A stretch of DNA of 64,000 nucleotides from Chloroflexota bacterium (GTDB lineage: Bacteria; Chloroflexota; Limnocylindria; Limnocylindrales; CSP1-4), in assembly GCA_030447745.1 (NCBI GenBank), contig JAUJOH010000002.1, positions 227,848-291,847 on the forward strand, read 5' to 3'. Shown here piece by piece: positions 33,449-41,343 of this stretch; the first letter of the stretch is position 1, and each line of letters starts with the position of its first letter. The notes beneath the pieces were generated by a model. The model searched no databases and had not been told where the DNA came from. It saw nothing but the letters and a program-made list of their open reading frames with translations. A program made the position numbers and the translations under genes.

Positions 33449-33483
33449 CAGGACCCCGTCGCGCTGGGGGCGACGGGGTCCTG
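33449..33483 (+). terminator. 14-bp perfect stem-loop between microprotein genes
   Basis: CAGGACCCCGTCGC, a 7-base loop and the exact complement form the stem. It is probably a terminator of the first microprotein gene, although no T-run follows. Confidence 0.55.
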
Positions 33484-33543
33484 CCACGTCCGGGTAGCAT
33501 GACGGGGAGGCGCAGCGTGCCGCCTCCCCACCGTCGAGGACCG

Positions 33544-33645
33544 ATGCACCCACGAGCTCGCGACGTGATCGGCGCCGGCCTGTTGACCCTCGTCCTGTTC
33601 GGGCTGGTCGCGGTCATCTTCGTGGCGGCGCTGAGGAGCGCCTGA
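33544..33645 (+). CDS. 33-residue single-pass membrane microprotein (second of three)
   Basis: A basic head MHPRARDVIGAG is followed by one transmembrane segment (LLTLVLFGLVAVIFVAAL) and ends RSA. ATG 33544 is preceded by GAGGA at four bases. A TAGCAT box about 50 bases upstream could be its -10. The layout, head then span with almost no tail, matches the third microprotein. Function unknown. Confidence 0.6.
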   Translation: MHPRARDVIGAGLLTLVLFGLVAVIFVAALRSA

Positions 33646-33723
33646 ACGGCCGGTTGCGCGCTCGACGGATAGCGGTGGTCGGCTGGCCGGATTTCCCCTT
33701 GCGCGGACGGCCGGGGTAGCAGC

Positions 33724-33752
33724 TACACTGTCTGAGGGGTTGTACTAGACAG
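33724..33752 (+). promoter_or_regulatory. -10 box and inverted repeat ahead of the third microprotein gene
   Basis: TACACT (33724-33729) is followed by CTGTCT (33728-33733), and AGACAG (33747-33752) is its exact complement. An operator at the transcription start is plausible. Confidence 0.45.
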
Positions 33753-33774
33753 CCTCGCGGACGGGGGAGGCGCG

Positions 33775-33882
33775 GTGCAGACGGCACGTTCGAGAGATCT
33801 CGGCGCGCTCGCGCTCGTGATCGGGGTTCTCGTCATCCTGTTGGTCGTCACGCTCGTGGTCGGAGGGCCAGCGGTCTCCTGA
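33775..33882 (+). CDS. 35-residue single-pass membrane microprotein (third of three)
   Basis: GTG start 33775 has a strong GGGGGAGG ribosome site. The protein has a polar head (MQTARSRDLGALA), one membrane segment (LVIGVLVILLVVTLVVGG) and a short PAVS end. The head RxRDxxGA resembles MHPRARDVIGAG of the second microprotein. It converges on the DUF6504 gene with 53 bases between. Function unknown. Confidence 0.65.
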   Translation: MQTARSRDLGALALVIGVLVILLVVTLVVGGPAVS

Positions 33883-33935
33883 ATCCGATCGACCGTCCGT
33901 TCGGTTCGCACAGGCGGGGGAGCGGTCGATCCGGC

Positions 33936-34184
33936 TCAGTCGTACAGCCGCTCGAGATGCCACGTGCCGGCCAGCCGGTCGCGGTACACGAGGGCGAGCC
34001 AGCGGTTCCCGACGACCTTGAAGTAGTCACGGGCGATCGGCGCCCGCCACCAGTCCTCCTCGATCCGCCACCGGTTGCAGACCTCGACCGGCTCCCGGCG
34101 CCCGTTCCACCGGATCGCCACCAGCCGGCCGTTCGGGTCCAGCTCCGCGTCGATCGACGGATGCTCCCGCAGCAGCCGAGTCAC
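33936..34184 (-). CDS. DUF6504-type small protein of the mutasome operon
   Basis: This 82-residue soluble protein has a dense aromatic/basic core (RREPVEVCNRWRIEEDWWRAPIARDYFKVV...LVYRDRLAGTWHLERLYD). It matches the small family usually encoded next to imuB. GTG 34184 overlaps the imuB stop as GTGA, so it is translationally coupled. Its role is unproven; an accessory to ImuB or DnaE2 is inferred from context. Confidence 0.8.
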   Translation of the reverse strand: MTRLLREHPSIDAELDPNGRLVAIRWNGRREPVEVCNRWRIEEDWWRAPIARDYFKVVGNRWLALVYRDRLAGTWHLERLYD

Positions 34185-35467
34185 GCCGGGTCGCCGAGAT
34201 CGACGGCGCTCCACGCCCACCGGCGTTCGGGGAGCGGTGCCTGCGGGTCGGCCAGCTCGACGCGACGGACGCGGTCCTCGCCGAAGGTCAGGGCAAGGCG
34301 GGCGATCTGCCAGCCGAGCCGTGCGTTGCGTGCCGCCTGCGGCACGAACATCGGCAGCTGCTGGCCGGCCGCCGGGCCGACGCCGCCGAGCTCGAGCTCG
34401 AGTCGGGCGACCGGCGCCCGTGGTGGCGTTCGCTCGAGCCGCGCGAACACGAGCCGCTCGATCGCCTCGGCCTCGGCAGTCGGTTCCGGGAAGCGCTGCG
34501 AGACCTGCATCGCGGCCGGCGTCCCGGCAGGTGCGAACGCAACGTCGAGCTCGAGACCCAGCCGGGCCAGACCGGCGGCGGACCCGCGGGCGAGGAGCTG
34601 GTCGCCGAGCGCGACCGCCAGGCGGTGGAGGACGAAGCGGAGCGGTTCCAGGTCGCCGACCGCGGGCTCGATCGGCACGGCCAGCGCGAGCCGCTCCGCG
34701 GCCCGGCGCGGACGGAAGGGAACGAGCTCCTGGCCGTTTGCGCGGGCGTGGATCCGGGTGCCCTCCTCACCCAACCTGGCGACGAGCGCCGAGCACGGCA
34801 GCTCGGCGACGGCGCCGATCCGCCGGAGCCCGAAGCGGGTCAGCCGGGCGCGGACGTCCGGGTCCGGCGTCAGCAGCCGCGCGGGCAGCGGCGCGAGCCA
34901 CGCCGACTCACCGCCCGGCGGCACGGTGACCGGAGCGCCGCGGGTCGCGTGACCGGCGGCGACGGTCGCAGCGAAGCGCGTGCCCGCGATGCCGGCCCTG
35001 GGTTGACCGGGCAGAACCGGCGCGAGCGCGACCGCGAGCCGCTCGACGAGCCGCGGCTCGGCACCCCACAGCCGGTCGAGCCCGTCGACCTGGATCTCGA
35101 ACCGCCCGAAGGCCGGGTCGATCGGATCGCTCGTTCCGGCGAGTCCCGGGCTGAACGCGGAGAGCGTCTCGAACGCCGCCTCGACGGCCGCCGCGTCCGT
35201 CTCCGGTAGCGGGTCGAGAAAGGTTGCCTCAGGGGCGAGCCGGTGGGCCGTCCCGAGCGGAATCCCCCGCCGCACGCCGAGCGCTCGGGCCTCCGGGCTC
35301 GCGTCGAGGACGATCCCGTCCGTCCACGGTTGGCCGCCGAGAACGACCGGCCCGGTCAGGGACGAGCCGCAGGACGGGCCGTTCGAGGCGTCCATCCGTC
35401 CAGCCTCGAGGCGCGACCTCGCGAGGTCGAGGAGGAGATGAGGCCATAGCAGGTGGAGCAGTCGCAT
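34181..35467 (-). CDS. imuB: Y-family polymerase-like mutasome scaffold ImuB
   Basis: This 428-residue protein has a DinB/UmuC-like fold with palm (MRLLHLLWPHLLLDLAR...GRFEIQVDGLDRLWG), HhH region (RFGLRRIGAVAELPCSALVARLGEEG) and little-finger domain. The usual metal-binding Asp pair of active Y polymerases is not at the N-terminal position, as in other ImuB proteins, which act as adaptors to the beta clamp and DnaE2. The start lies inside the imuA frame (239-base overlap), and the stop is coupled to DUF6504. Confidence 0.92.
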   Translation of the reverse strand: MRLLHLLWPHLLLDLARSRLEAGRMDASNGPSCGSSLTGPVVLGGQPWTDGIVLDASPEARALGVRRGIPLGTAHRLAPEATFLDPLPETDAAAVEAAFETLSAFSPGLAGTSDPIDPAFGRFEIQVDGLDRLWGAEPRLVERLAVALAPVLPGQPRAGIAGTRFAATVAAGHATRGAPVTVPPGGESAWLAPLPARLLTPDPDVRARLTRFGLRRIGAVAELPCSALVARLGEEGTRIHARANGQELVPFRPRRAAERLALAVPIEPAVGDLEPLRFVLHRLAVALGDQLLARGSAAGLARLGLELDVAFAPAGTPAAMQVSQRFPEPTAEAEAIERLVFARLERTPPRAPVARLELELGGVGPAAGQQLPMFVPQAARNARLGWQIARLALTFGEDRVRRVELADPQAPLPERRWAWSAVDLGDPA

Positions 35468-36407
35468 CGCGCACCTTCCCGGGCACTGGGTTGGGGGCGT
35501 CGGTCTGGGTCTCGGTCAGGAGGTCGTCGCGGGCGAGGCACGCCTCGCGCTCGTCGCCGTCGGCGTAGAGGATCCGCAGGCCGGCGCGTCTCCCCGGCGG
35601 ACCGAAGCGGTTGCGGGCAACGACCACCTCCGTCCGCTGGCCGACCACGTCTCGTCCGAGCCGGATCCACGCTCGGCGGGCGAGCTCGAGGCGGAGCCCG
35701 GCCGACTCGGCCACCGCGGTCCCGAGGGCACGGGGGGTGCTGAGCGGTTCGAGCAGGACGAGCAGCGTGCCGGCGCGGCGCGCGAGTGCGGCCAGGCGAT
35801 GGAGCCGTTCGGCGATGCGGGCGGTCCTCACGCCGGTCCCCCCGCCCGGGAGGTCGACGACGAGGAGATCGACGGCGCGACCACCGACCAGCGAGCCGGC
35901 GATCGAGAGACCCTCGTCGAGGTCGGCCGGGGTCACGACGACCAGCCACGGCAGGCGGACGCCGCGCGCCACGGCCTCGACCGGGTCGAAGGACCGCCCG
36001 ACGTCGAGCCAGGCGGCGATCGAGCCGACCGCCTGCGCCTCCGCGACGAGACGGAGCGCGAGCGTCGTCTTGCCGCTCGACCCGTCGCCGCGCAGGGCGA
36101 GACTCGTCGTCCGCGGCACGCCGCCGGTCCCGAGGATCGCGTCGAGCGCCGGGAAGCCCGTCGATACGACGCCCTCGGCCGGGGTGGAGACCGGCCGCGG
36201 AGCAGGTGCTCCCGACGCGTCGTCGAGCTCGGCGGGGACGGGGACGGTGGCGAGCGCTCCGACGAGGTCGCCGACACCGGACCTCTCGCCGGCCATATCG
36301 CCGGCCCCGTCTCGAGACGGCTCCCCGGCTCTCCGCGGAGCTGCGGCGCCCCAGCGCACCTGGAGGGTCGCGAGAGCCGCCGTCACGTCCGCGGAAAGCG
36401 TGGCCAT
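35229..36407 (-). CDS. imuA: RecA-like mutasome protein ImuA
   Basis: This SulA/RecA-like ATPase fold protein has Walker A GDGSSGKTT (about residue 110) and a LLVVDLPGGG Walker B region. In other species ImuA modulates RecA and assembles with ImuB and DnaE2. ATG 36407 (MATLSADVTA) is preferred; the ATG at 36428 lies within the LexA box. The frame runs 79 codons into imuB, giving an Arg/Pro-rich tail. Without it the protein would be about 313 residues. The tail may reflect loss of an earlier stop. It is SOS-controlled by the palindrome at 36420-36437. Confidence 0.9.
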   Translation of the reverse strand: MATLSADVTAALATLQVRWGAAAPRRAGEPSRDGAGDMAGERSGVGDLVGALATVPVPAELDDASGAPAPRPVSTPAEGVVSTGFPALDAILGTGGVPRTTSLALRGDGSSGKTTLALRLVAEAQAVGSIAAWLDVGRSFDPVEAVARGVRLPWLVVVTPADLDEGLSIAGSLVGGRAVDLLVVDLPGGGTGVRTARIAERLHRLAALARRAGTLLVLLEPLSTPRALGTAVAESAGLRLELARRAWIRLGRDVVGQRTEVVVARNRFGPPGRRAGLRILYADGDEREACLARDDLLTETQTDAPNPVPGKVRDATAPPAMASSPPRPREVAPRGWTDGRLERPVLRLVPDRAGRSRRPTVDGRDRPRREPGGPSARRAAGDSARDGPPARP

Positions 36408-36416
36408 CGGACGACC

Positions 36417-36437
36417 ACGATAGAACATCTGTTCTAT
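36417..36437 (-). promoter_or_regulatory. SOS (LexA) box and -10 of imuA-imuB-DUF6504
   Basis: ATAGAACA-TC-TGTTCTAT (36420-36437) is palindromic over 8-bp arms and contains GAACATCTGTTC. On the minus strand a TATCGT -10 overlaps its edge (36417-36422), the same arrangement as at dnaE2. The predicted start is within a few bases of the imuA ATG, so the mRNA may be nearly leaderless. Confidence 0.85.
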
Positions 36438-36510
36438 AGTTTCAGGTCGTCAGGGTAGTCGCGCGATGCGTCGGGACGCGGTGCGGGCCGGCGGCCGCGA
36501 CAGGGGCCCG

Positions 36511-36519
36511 TGCTACACT
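36511..36519 (+). promoter_or_regulatory. extended -10 for tRNA-Ala(CGC)
   Basis: TGC-TACACT lies 39 bases upstream of the tRNA, implying a 5' leader of about 30 bases. No -35 is evident. Confidence 0.5.
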
Positions 36520-36557
36520 CTCGCCCCGATCCGCCCTCGCGCGCGGGTCGCTCCGGC

Positions 36558-36633
36558 GGGGATGTAGCTCAGCTGGGAGAGCACCGCGTTCGCATCGCGG
36601 GGGTCAGGGGTTCGAGTCCCCTCATCTCCACCA
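36558..36633 (+). tRNA. tRNA-Ala (anticodon CGC)
   Basis: It folds as a full cloverleaf: acceptor GGGGATG/CATCTCC, D-arm GCTC/GAGC, anticodon stem CCGCG/CGCGG with loop TTCGCAT, and T-arm AGGGG/CCCCT with TTCGAGT. Discriminator A is followed by a genomic CCA (36631-36633). It reads GCG. Confidence 0.96.
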
Positions 36634-36662
36634 TCTCGCCGCACCGGCCGGTCACCGGCTGC

Positions 36663-37097
36663 TCACTCCGCGAGCGCTTCGTGGAGCTCCAGCGAGTGCC
36701 CTCGCAGCCAGCGCCGCCAGTCGGCGTGGTCCGGTCGTCGCGACGCCACGAGTGCCCAGAACGCCGGTCCGTGACCGAAGACCCGCAGATGCGCCAACTC
36801 GTGGACGACGACCGTCTCGAGGGCCTCGGGTGGCGCCATCACGAGCCGCCACGACAGCATCAGGCGGCCGTTGCGCGATGCGCTTCCCCAGCGCGTCCGC
36901 GGATCGCGAAGCTCGACACGAACCAGCGGCAACCCCATCGCCGGAGCGTGGCGGGCGACCGCCTCGTCAATCGCAGCCCGTGCACGGCGACGAAGCCAGT
37001 CGCGGATCACCGCCGGCGAGCTGCGCCGGTCACGGCTGGCCACGTCCAGGCGCAACTCGGGCCCGTCCGTCGTCAGGGAGGATCGGGCGCCCGCCAC
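36663..37097 (-). CDS. YgjP/SprT-like zinc metallopeptidase (DUF45)
   Basis: This 144-residue protein has the zinc motif VVHELAHL (HExxH), a downstream third ligand in FGHGPAFW, and the family signature RTRWGSASRNGRLMLSWRL. YgjP proteins usually have about 60-90 more N-terminal residues. The GTG start at 37097 has no good ribosome site, so a shortened N-terminus or a missed start is possible. It is oriented opposite to the flanking tRNA-Ala genes. Substrate unknown. Confidence 0.85.
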   Translation of the reverse strand: MAGARSSLTTDGPELRLDVASRDRRSSPAVIRDWLRRRARAAIDEAVARHAPAMGLPLVRVELRDPRTRWGSASRNGRLMLSWRLVMAPPEALETVVVHELAHLRVFGHGPAFWALVASRRPDHADWRRWLRGHSLELHEALAE

Positions 37098-37238
37098 GCC
37101 GACGAGGCGGAGCTGACCGCCTCCATCGCCCCGATGGTGACAGATTGAGCACGGCCAGATCGAGTCGGCTGCCCGGGCGACGGCCGGCGACGACCTGACT
37201 CGCCGAATCGGCTGTGCGCCAGTCGCAGCGATTGCCGC

Positions 37239-37247
37239 TGGTATACT
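37239..37247 (+). promoter_or_regulatory. extended -10 for tRNA-Ala(GGC)
   Basis: TGG-TATACT lies 14 bases upstream of the tRNA gene, so the transcript would start about 7 bases before the mature 5' end. Confidence 0.55.
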
Positions 37248-37261
37248 CCGCGCTCCGGCGT

Positions 37262-37337
<76 letters not shown>

Positions 37338-37421
37338 CACACTCGCAACGTCGGTCTTGGCACGCTCCTCCCCAGGGAGTCGTGACGAGCTGCCGATGAT
37401 CGGGACGGACGGCCAATCGGG

Positions 37422-37447
37422 CCCCCCGCCGGCGGCGGGGGGTCTTT
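37422..37447 (+). terminator. GC-rich hairpin with TCTTT, after tRNA-Ala and before leuS
   Basis: CCCCCCGCC and GGCGGGGGG flank a 3-base loop and are followed by TCTTT. It lies 85 bases beyond the tRNA and only 18 bases before the leuS start. It is most likely the tRNA terminator; a leuS attenuator is a weaker alternative. Confidence 0.7.
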
Positions 37448-37464
37448 CCGTATCGAGCCGAGAC

Positions 37465-40011
37465 ATGACGACGACCAGCGACCGAACCAAACAAACGCGA
37501 ACCGAGCGCTACCAGCCGGCCGAGCTCGAGCCGCGGTGGCAGACCCGCTGGGAGGAGCTCGGGCTCTACCGGACGAACCTCGAGGAGACGCGCGACCGGT
37601 TCTACCTGCTCACGATGTACCCGTATCCGTCGGGCGACATCCACATTGGCCACTGGTACATCAAGACGCCGACGGACGCGCTCGCCCGGTTTTATCGGAT
37701 GCACGGCAAGAACGTCTTCCTGCCGATCGGCTTCGACGCCTTCGGCCTGCCGGCGGAGAACGCGGCGATCAAGAACCGGGTCAACCCGCGCGACTGGACG
37801 ATGTCGAACATCGCCAACATGCGGCGGCAGCTCCGGACGATGGGCGCCACGTTCGACTGGGACGCCGAGGTCGTCACGTGCGACCCGGAGTACTACAAGT
37901 GGAACCAGTGGCTCTTCCTGCGCTTCCTGGAGGCCGGGCTGGCCTACCGCGCGAGGTCCCCGGTCGACTGGTGCCCGAACGACGGGACGCTTGCCCGCGA
38001 GCAGGTCGAGGGCGCCGATCGGCGCTGCTGGCGGTGCGGCGCCAAGGTCGAGAAGCGCGAGCTCGACCAGTGGTACCTGCGCGTCACGAAGTACGCGGAC
38101 GAGCTGCTCGACTTCGGGGGGATCGACTTCCCAGAGCCGATCCGGATCATGCAGACGAACTGGATCGGACGGTCGGAAGGCGCCGAGGTGGTCTTCACGT
38201 CGGCACCGGACGACCACCAGCCGGGCGGCGACGAGATCCGCGTCTTCACCACCCGCCCGGACACGCTGTTCGGCGCCACGTTCATGGTGCTCGCGCCGGA
38301 GCACCCGCTCGTCGAGAAGCTCACGGCGCCCGACCGGCGTCCGGACGTCGAGGCGTACGTGGCCCAGGCCGCCGTGCGAACGGAGATCGACCGGCTGGCC
38401 ACGGACCGCGAGAAGACCGGCGTCGCGATCGGCGCCGATGCGATCAACCCGGTCACCGACGAGCGGATGCCCATCTTCGTCGCGGACTACGTGCTCCGCG
38501 GGTACGGGACCGGCGCAATCATGGCCGTACCGGCGCACGACGAGCGCGACTACGCGTTCGCGGAGCGGTACGGGCTGCCGGTTCGGCACGTCGTCGCCCG
38601 TCCGGGACGCGAGGAGACCGATGCCGACGGAGTCTACGTCGCCCACTCCGACGATGAGGTCCTGATCAACAGCGGCGACTTCAGCGGGCTGCCGGCCGAC
38701 GAAGGCGGCCGGAGGATCGTGGCGCGCCTCGAGTCGGAGGCGCGGGGCAGGTCGGCGGTCACCTACCGCCTGCGCGACTGGCTGATCAGCCGGCAGCGCT
38801 ACTGGGGCACGCCAATCCCGGTGATCCACTGCGAGCAGTGCGGGATCGTGCCGGTCTCCGACGACGACCTCCCGGTGCTCCTGCCGGACACGGTCGACTA
38901 CGCCGGCAGCGGCGTCAACCCGCTCACCCGCGACGAGGCATTCCTGAACGCGGCCTGCCCGCGCTGCGGCGGCCGGGGCCGGCGCGAGACCGACACGATG
39001 GACACGTTCATGGACTCGTCCTGGTACTGGTATCGCTACCTCTCGCCCCACAAGGCGGACGGGCCGATCGACCCGGACCTGACCGAGGCCTGGACACCGG
39101 TCGACCAGTACACCGGCGGCGGGGAGCACGCGGTGATGCACCTGCTCTACGCGCGGGAGTTCACGAAGATGCTGCGCGACATCGGGCTGGTCCAGCAGAA
39201 CGAGCCGTGGCGCCGGCTCTTCAACCAGGGCCAGATCCTCGGCCAGGACGGCGAGCGGATGTCGAAGTCGCGCGGCAACGCCGAGGACCCGGACGAGCTG
39301 GTCGCCCGCTACGGCGCCGATACGGTCCGCCTGTTCCTGATGTTCATGGGGCCGTGGGACCAGGGCGGCCCCTGGAGCCCGACGGGGATCGGCGGCGTCC
39401 ACCGGTTCCTCAACCGGGTCTGGACGATCGCGCTCGACCCGAAGGGCGTCGAGCCAGGCGATCCCCGGGCGGGTCAGCTGCCGGCCGGCGAGGACGAGGC
39501 GCGAGCGCGCGAGACGCTGCGCAGGGCGGCGCACAAGACGCTGAAGGTCGTCACGGGCGAATACGAAACCTTCAAGTTCAACACCATGGTCGCCCACCTC
39601 ATCGAGCTGGCCAACACGCTGATGCGCTACCGGGGAACTTCGGTCGCACGCCTGGCCGAGTGGGACGACGCCGTTCGCCTGTTGCTGCTCATGCTGGCGC
39701 CGGCGGCACCCCACATCACCGAGGAGCTCTGGTCGCGCCGCCTGGCAGCCGCCGGCGAGCCGTGGTCCTCGATCCACGCCGAGCGCTGGCCGATGGTCGA
39801 CGATGCGGCGGCAACGGACGAGACCCGGGAGGTCCCGGTCCAGGTGAACGGCAAGCTGCGGGACCGGGTCGTCGTGCCGGCCGGCATCTCCGAGCTCGAG
39901 CTCGAACAGGTCGTCCTCGCGCGCGACAAGATTCGGGCCGCGCTTGCCGGCCGGGCGCCGCAGCGCGTCGTCCACGGCGGAGGCCGGCTCGTCAACATCG
40001 TCGTCCGGTGA
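37465..40011 (+). CDS. leuS: leucyl-tRNA synthetase
   Basis: This 848-residue class I synthetase charges tRNA-Leu. HIGH is at residues 60-63, the CP1 editing domain carries the TRPDTLFGATFMVLAPEHPL motif, the tryptophan-rich DWLISRQRYWGTPIP follows, and the second signature is GERMSKSRGN near 595. Zn-type cysteine pairs are visible (CRRCG-like at ADRRCWRCGAK, and CEQCG/CPRCGG). ATG 37465 is chosen although its ribosome site is weak. Its stop is coupled to the DUF1801 gene (GTGA). Confidence 0.98.
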   Translation: MTTTSDRTKQTRTERYQPAELEPRWQTRWEELGLYRTNLEETRDRFYLLTMYPYPSGDIHIGHWYIKTPTDALARFYRMHGKNVFLPIGFDAFGLPAENAAIKNRVNPRDWTMSNIANMRRQLRTMGATFDWDAEVVTCDPEYYKWNQWLFLRFLEAGLAYRARSPVDWCPNDGTLAREQVEGADRRCWRCGAKVEKRELDQWYLRVTKYADELLDFGGIDFPEPIRIMQTNWIGRSEGAEVVFTSAPDDHQPGGDEIRVFTTRPDTLFGATFMVLAPEHPLVEKLTAPDRRPDVEAYVAQAAVRTEIDRLATDREKTGVAIGADAINPVTDERMPIFVADYVLRGYGTGAIMAVPAHDERDYAFAERYGLPVRHVVARPGREETDADGVYVAHSDDEVLINSGDFSGLPADEGGRRIVARLESEARGRSAVTYRLRDWLISRQRYWGTPIPVIHCEQCGIVPVSDDDLPVLLPDTVDYAGSGVNPLTRDEAFLNAACPRCGGRGRRETDTMDTFMDSSWYWYRYLSPHKADGPIDPDLTEAWTPVDQYTGGGEHAVMHLLYAREFTKMLRDIGLVQQNEPWRRLFNQGQILGQDGERMSKSRGNAEDPDELVARYGADTVRLFLMFMGPWDQGGPWSPTGIGGVHRFLNRVWTIALDPKGVEPGDPRAGQLPAGEDEARARETLRRAAHKTLKVVTGEYETFKFNTMVAHLIELANTLMRYRGTSVARLAEWDDAVRLLLLMLAPAAPHITEELWSRRLAAAGEPWSSIHAERWPMVDDAAATDETREVPVQVNGKLRDRVVVPAGISELELEQVVLARDKIRAALAGRAPQRVVHGGGRLVNIVVR

Positions 40012-40472
40012 CCGAGCCCGACGACGCCGCGCTCTTCGACAGCCATCTGGATCGAACGGCGTCCCCCGAGACGGCCGCCATCGCCCGGAGCCTGCGCGCC
40101 ACGGTGCTCGAGGAAGCTCCCGCGGCAGTCGAGTGGTTCGACGGCGGGAACGGCCTCCTGGCCTTCGGCTCGCGGCGGGTGATGCGCGATCTCTTGTTCG
40201 CGATCATCCCGCACCGCGCCCACGTGAACCTCCAGCTCGCGGACGGTGCCGATCTCCCGAACCGGGACGGGCTGATCGAGGGGACCGGCAAGCGGATCCG
40301 GCACGTCAAGATCCGCTCGGTCGAGGCGAGCAGGTCGGCGGCGGTCCGCGAGATCGTGCGCGCCCAGGTGTCGCTGCGATCGGGCGGTGGATCGGACCGT
40401 CCGAGGGGAGCCGGCCGGCCCCTAGCCGCCGCCCGGGACCACCGCCCGGCGCGACGCGGCAGACCGACCTAG
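40008..40472 (+). CDS. DUF1801-like small protein
   Basis: This 154-residue soluble protein resembles the DUF1801/YdhG-like fold (LRATVLEEAPAAVEWFDGGNGLLAFG...FAIIPHRAHVNLQLADGADLP...GKRIRHVKIRSVE). The function is unknown. GTG 40008 overlaps the leuS stop. Its last codon converges on the CGNR gene, the two stop codons sharing a CTAG. Confidence 0.78.
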   Translation: MTEPDDAALFDSHLDRTASPETAAIARSLRATVLEEAPAAVEWFDGGNGLLAFGSRRVMRDLLFAIIPHRAHVNLQLADGADLPNRDGLIEGTGKRIRHVKIRSVEASRSAAVREIVRAQVSLRSGGGSDRPRGAGRPLAAARDHRPARRGRPT

Positions 40473-41107
40473 GCGGGGCGGGCGGTTGCCTCCGCCTTGG
40501 CTCGGGCGCGATGGCGGGCGACCTTGGCGCGGTTGCCGCAGGTCGACATGTCGCACCAGCGCCGGCGGCCGGTTCGTGACTCGTCCATGAACGCGTAGCG
40601 GCACTCGTCGTTCGCGCAGATCCGGAACCGATCGGTCTCCCCCCGCGCGATTGACTGGACGAGCGGCTCTGCCAGGCGCGCGAGCGCCTCGTCCGTGGGG
40701 TCGCCGATATGGCGGTGGCCCACGCCCAGGCCGTCCGGGCCGGGTGTGAGCTGAATCGCCGGTCGGTGGCGCAGGACGTCGTTGATCCTGTCGACCGCGC
40801 GGGGATCGACGCCGCGCTGCTCGGTCTGCGCGTCCCACACCTCGCGCAGCGCCGCGCGGACCGAGCGGATCTTCTCGAGCCACGCTTCAGGGCCGCCACG
40901 GATGCCGTCGGCGCAGCCCTCGATCGCCTCGCGGTGCCCCACACCGTGCGATTCGAAGAACGCGATGGCGACGTCCGGCGTGGTCAGCTCCTCGTGCGTG
41001 TGGCCGAACTCGGCATGCGAACGGGTCGAGCAGTGCTCGAGCGTGTTCAGGAACTCGACGCTCAGCTCGAGGTTGCCGCCGTGCGCGTGTTGCTCTGTGG
41101 TCGTCAT
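40469..41107 (-). CDS. CGNR zinc-finger (ABATE-domain) putative transcription regulator
   Basis: This 212-residue protein has an N-terminal stress-sensing ABATE-like domain (LSVEFLNTLEHCS...) and a C-terminal CGNR zinc finger with CANDECRYAFMDESRTGRRRWCDMSTCGNRAKVARHRAR. The family is presumed to bind DNA and regulate neighbouring genes. ATG 41107 lies about 4 bases from the predicted transcription start, so the mRNA may be nearly leaderless. It is divergent from an operon of two tiny genes across a 95-bp region packed with GGTTAC boxes. Confidence 0.87.
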   Translation of the reverse strand: MTTTEQHAHGGNLELSVEFLNTLEHCSTRSHAEFGHTHEELTTPDVAIAFFESHGVGHREAIEGCADGIRGGPEAWLEKIRSVRAALREVWDAQTEQRGVDPRAVDRINDVLRHRPAIQLTPGPDGLGVGHRHIGDPTDEALARLAEPLVQSIARGETDRFRICANDECRYAFMDESRTGRRRWCDMSTCGNRAKVARHRARAKAEATARPA

Positions 41108-41117
41108 GTCGGACACC

Positions 41118-41190
41118 ACTATAACCCCTTGACAGGTTACAAGCAAGGCGGTACATTCGTAACCAGAAACCTCGATCTGATCGGTTACAA
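41118..41190. promoter_or_regulatory. overlapping face-to-face promoters with GGTTAC operators
   Basis: Plus strand: TTGACA (41129-41134), 17 bases, TACATT (41152-41157). Minus strand: TTGCTT (41141-41146 on the complement), 17 bases, TATAGT (41118-41123). GGTTAC occurs at 41135-41140 and 41183-41188, and its complement GTAACC at 41159-41164. The boxes cover the spacer, the start site and the leader of the plus-strand transcript. One bound regulator could control both directions. Confidence 0.7.
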
Positions 41191-41202
41191 AGGAGGCGCC
41201 CG

Positions 41203-41319
41203 ATGGACGGACTGCTCGCCCTGATCCTGACCATCGTCGGCCTGGTCACGCTGGACGTCGCGGCACTGACGGCGGGCTCGGACTCACGGGACTCCCTTCC
41301 CGACGACCACCGGCGCTGA
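41203..41319 (+). CDS. 38-residue single-pass membrane microprotein
   Basis: ATG 41203 has a near-perfect AAAGGAGG ribosome site. One hydrophobic segment (LLALILTIVGLVTLDVAALTAG) is followed by an acidic/polar tail (SDSRDSLPDDHRR). Short LDxxALxxGxDSRD...DDH proteins of this kind seem familiar from Chloroflexota genomes, but no function is known to me. It is the first gene of the operon divergent from the CGNR regulator. Confidence 0.75.
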   Translation: MDGLLALILTIVGLVTLDVAALTAGSDSRDSLPDDHRR

Positions 41320-41343
41320 CGACCCGTACGGAGAACCCCTGTG

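Noticed and set aside
37338-37464. T-box riboswitch ahead of leuS
   Set aside because: The leader is only about 125 bases after a tRNA gene, with no T-box consensus or specifier loop visible; the hairpin is better explained as the tRNA terminator.
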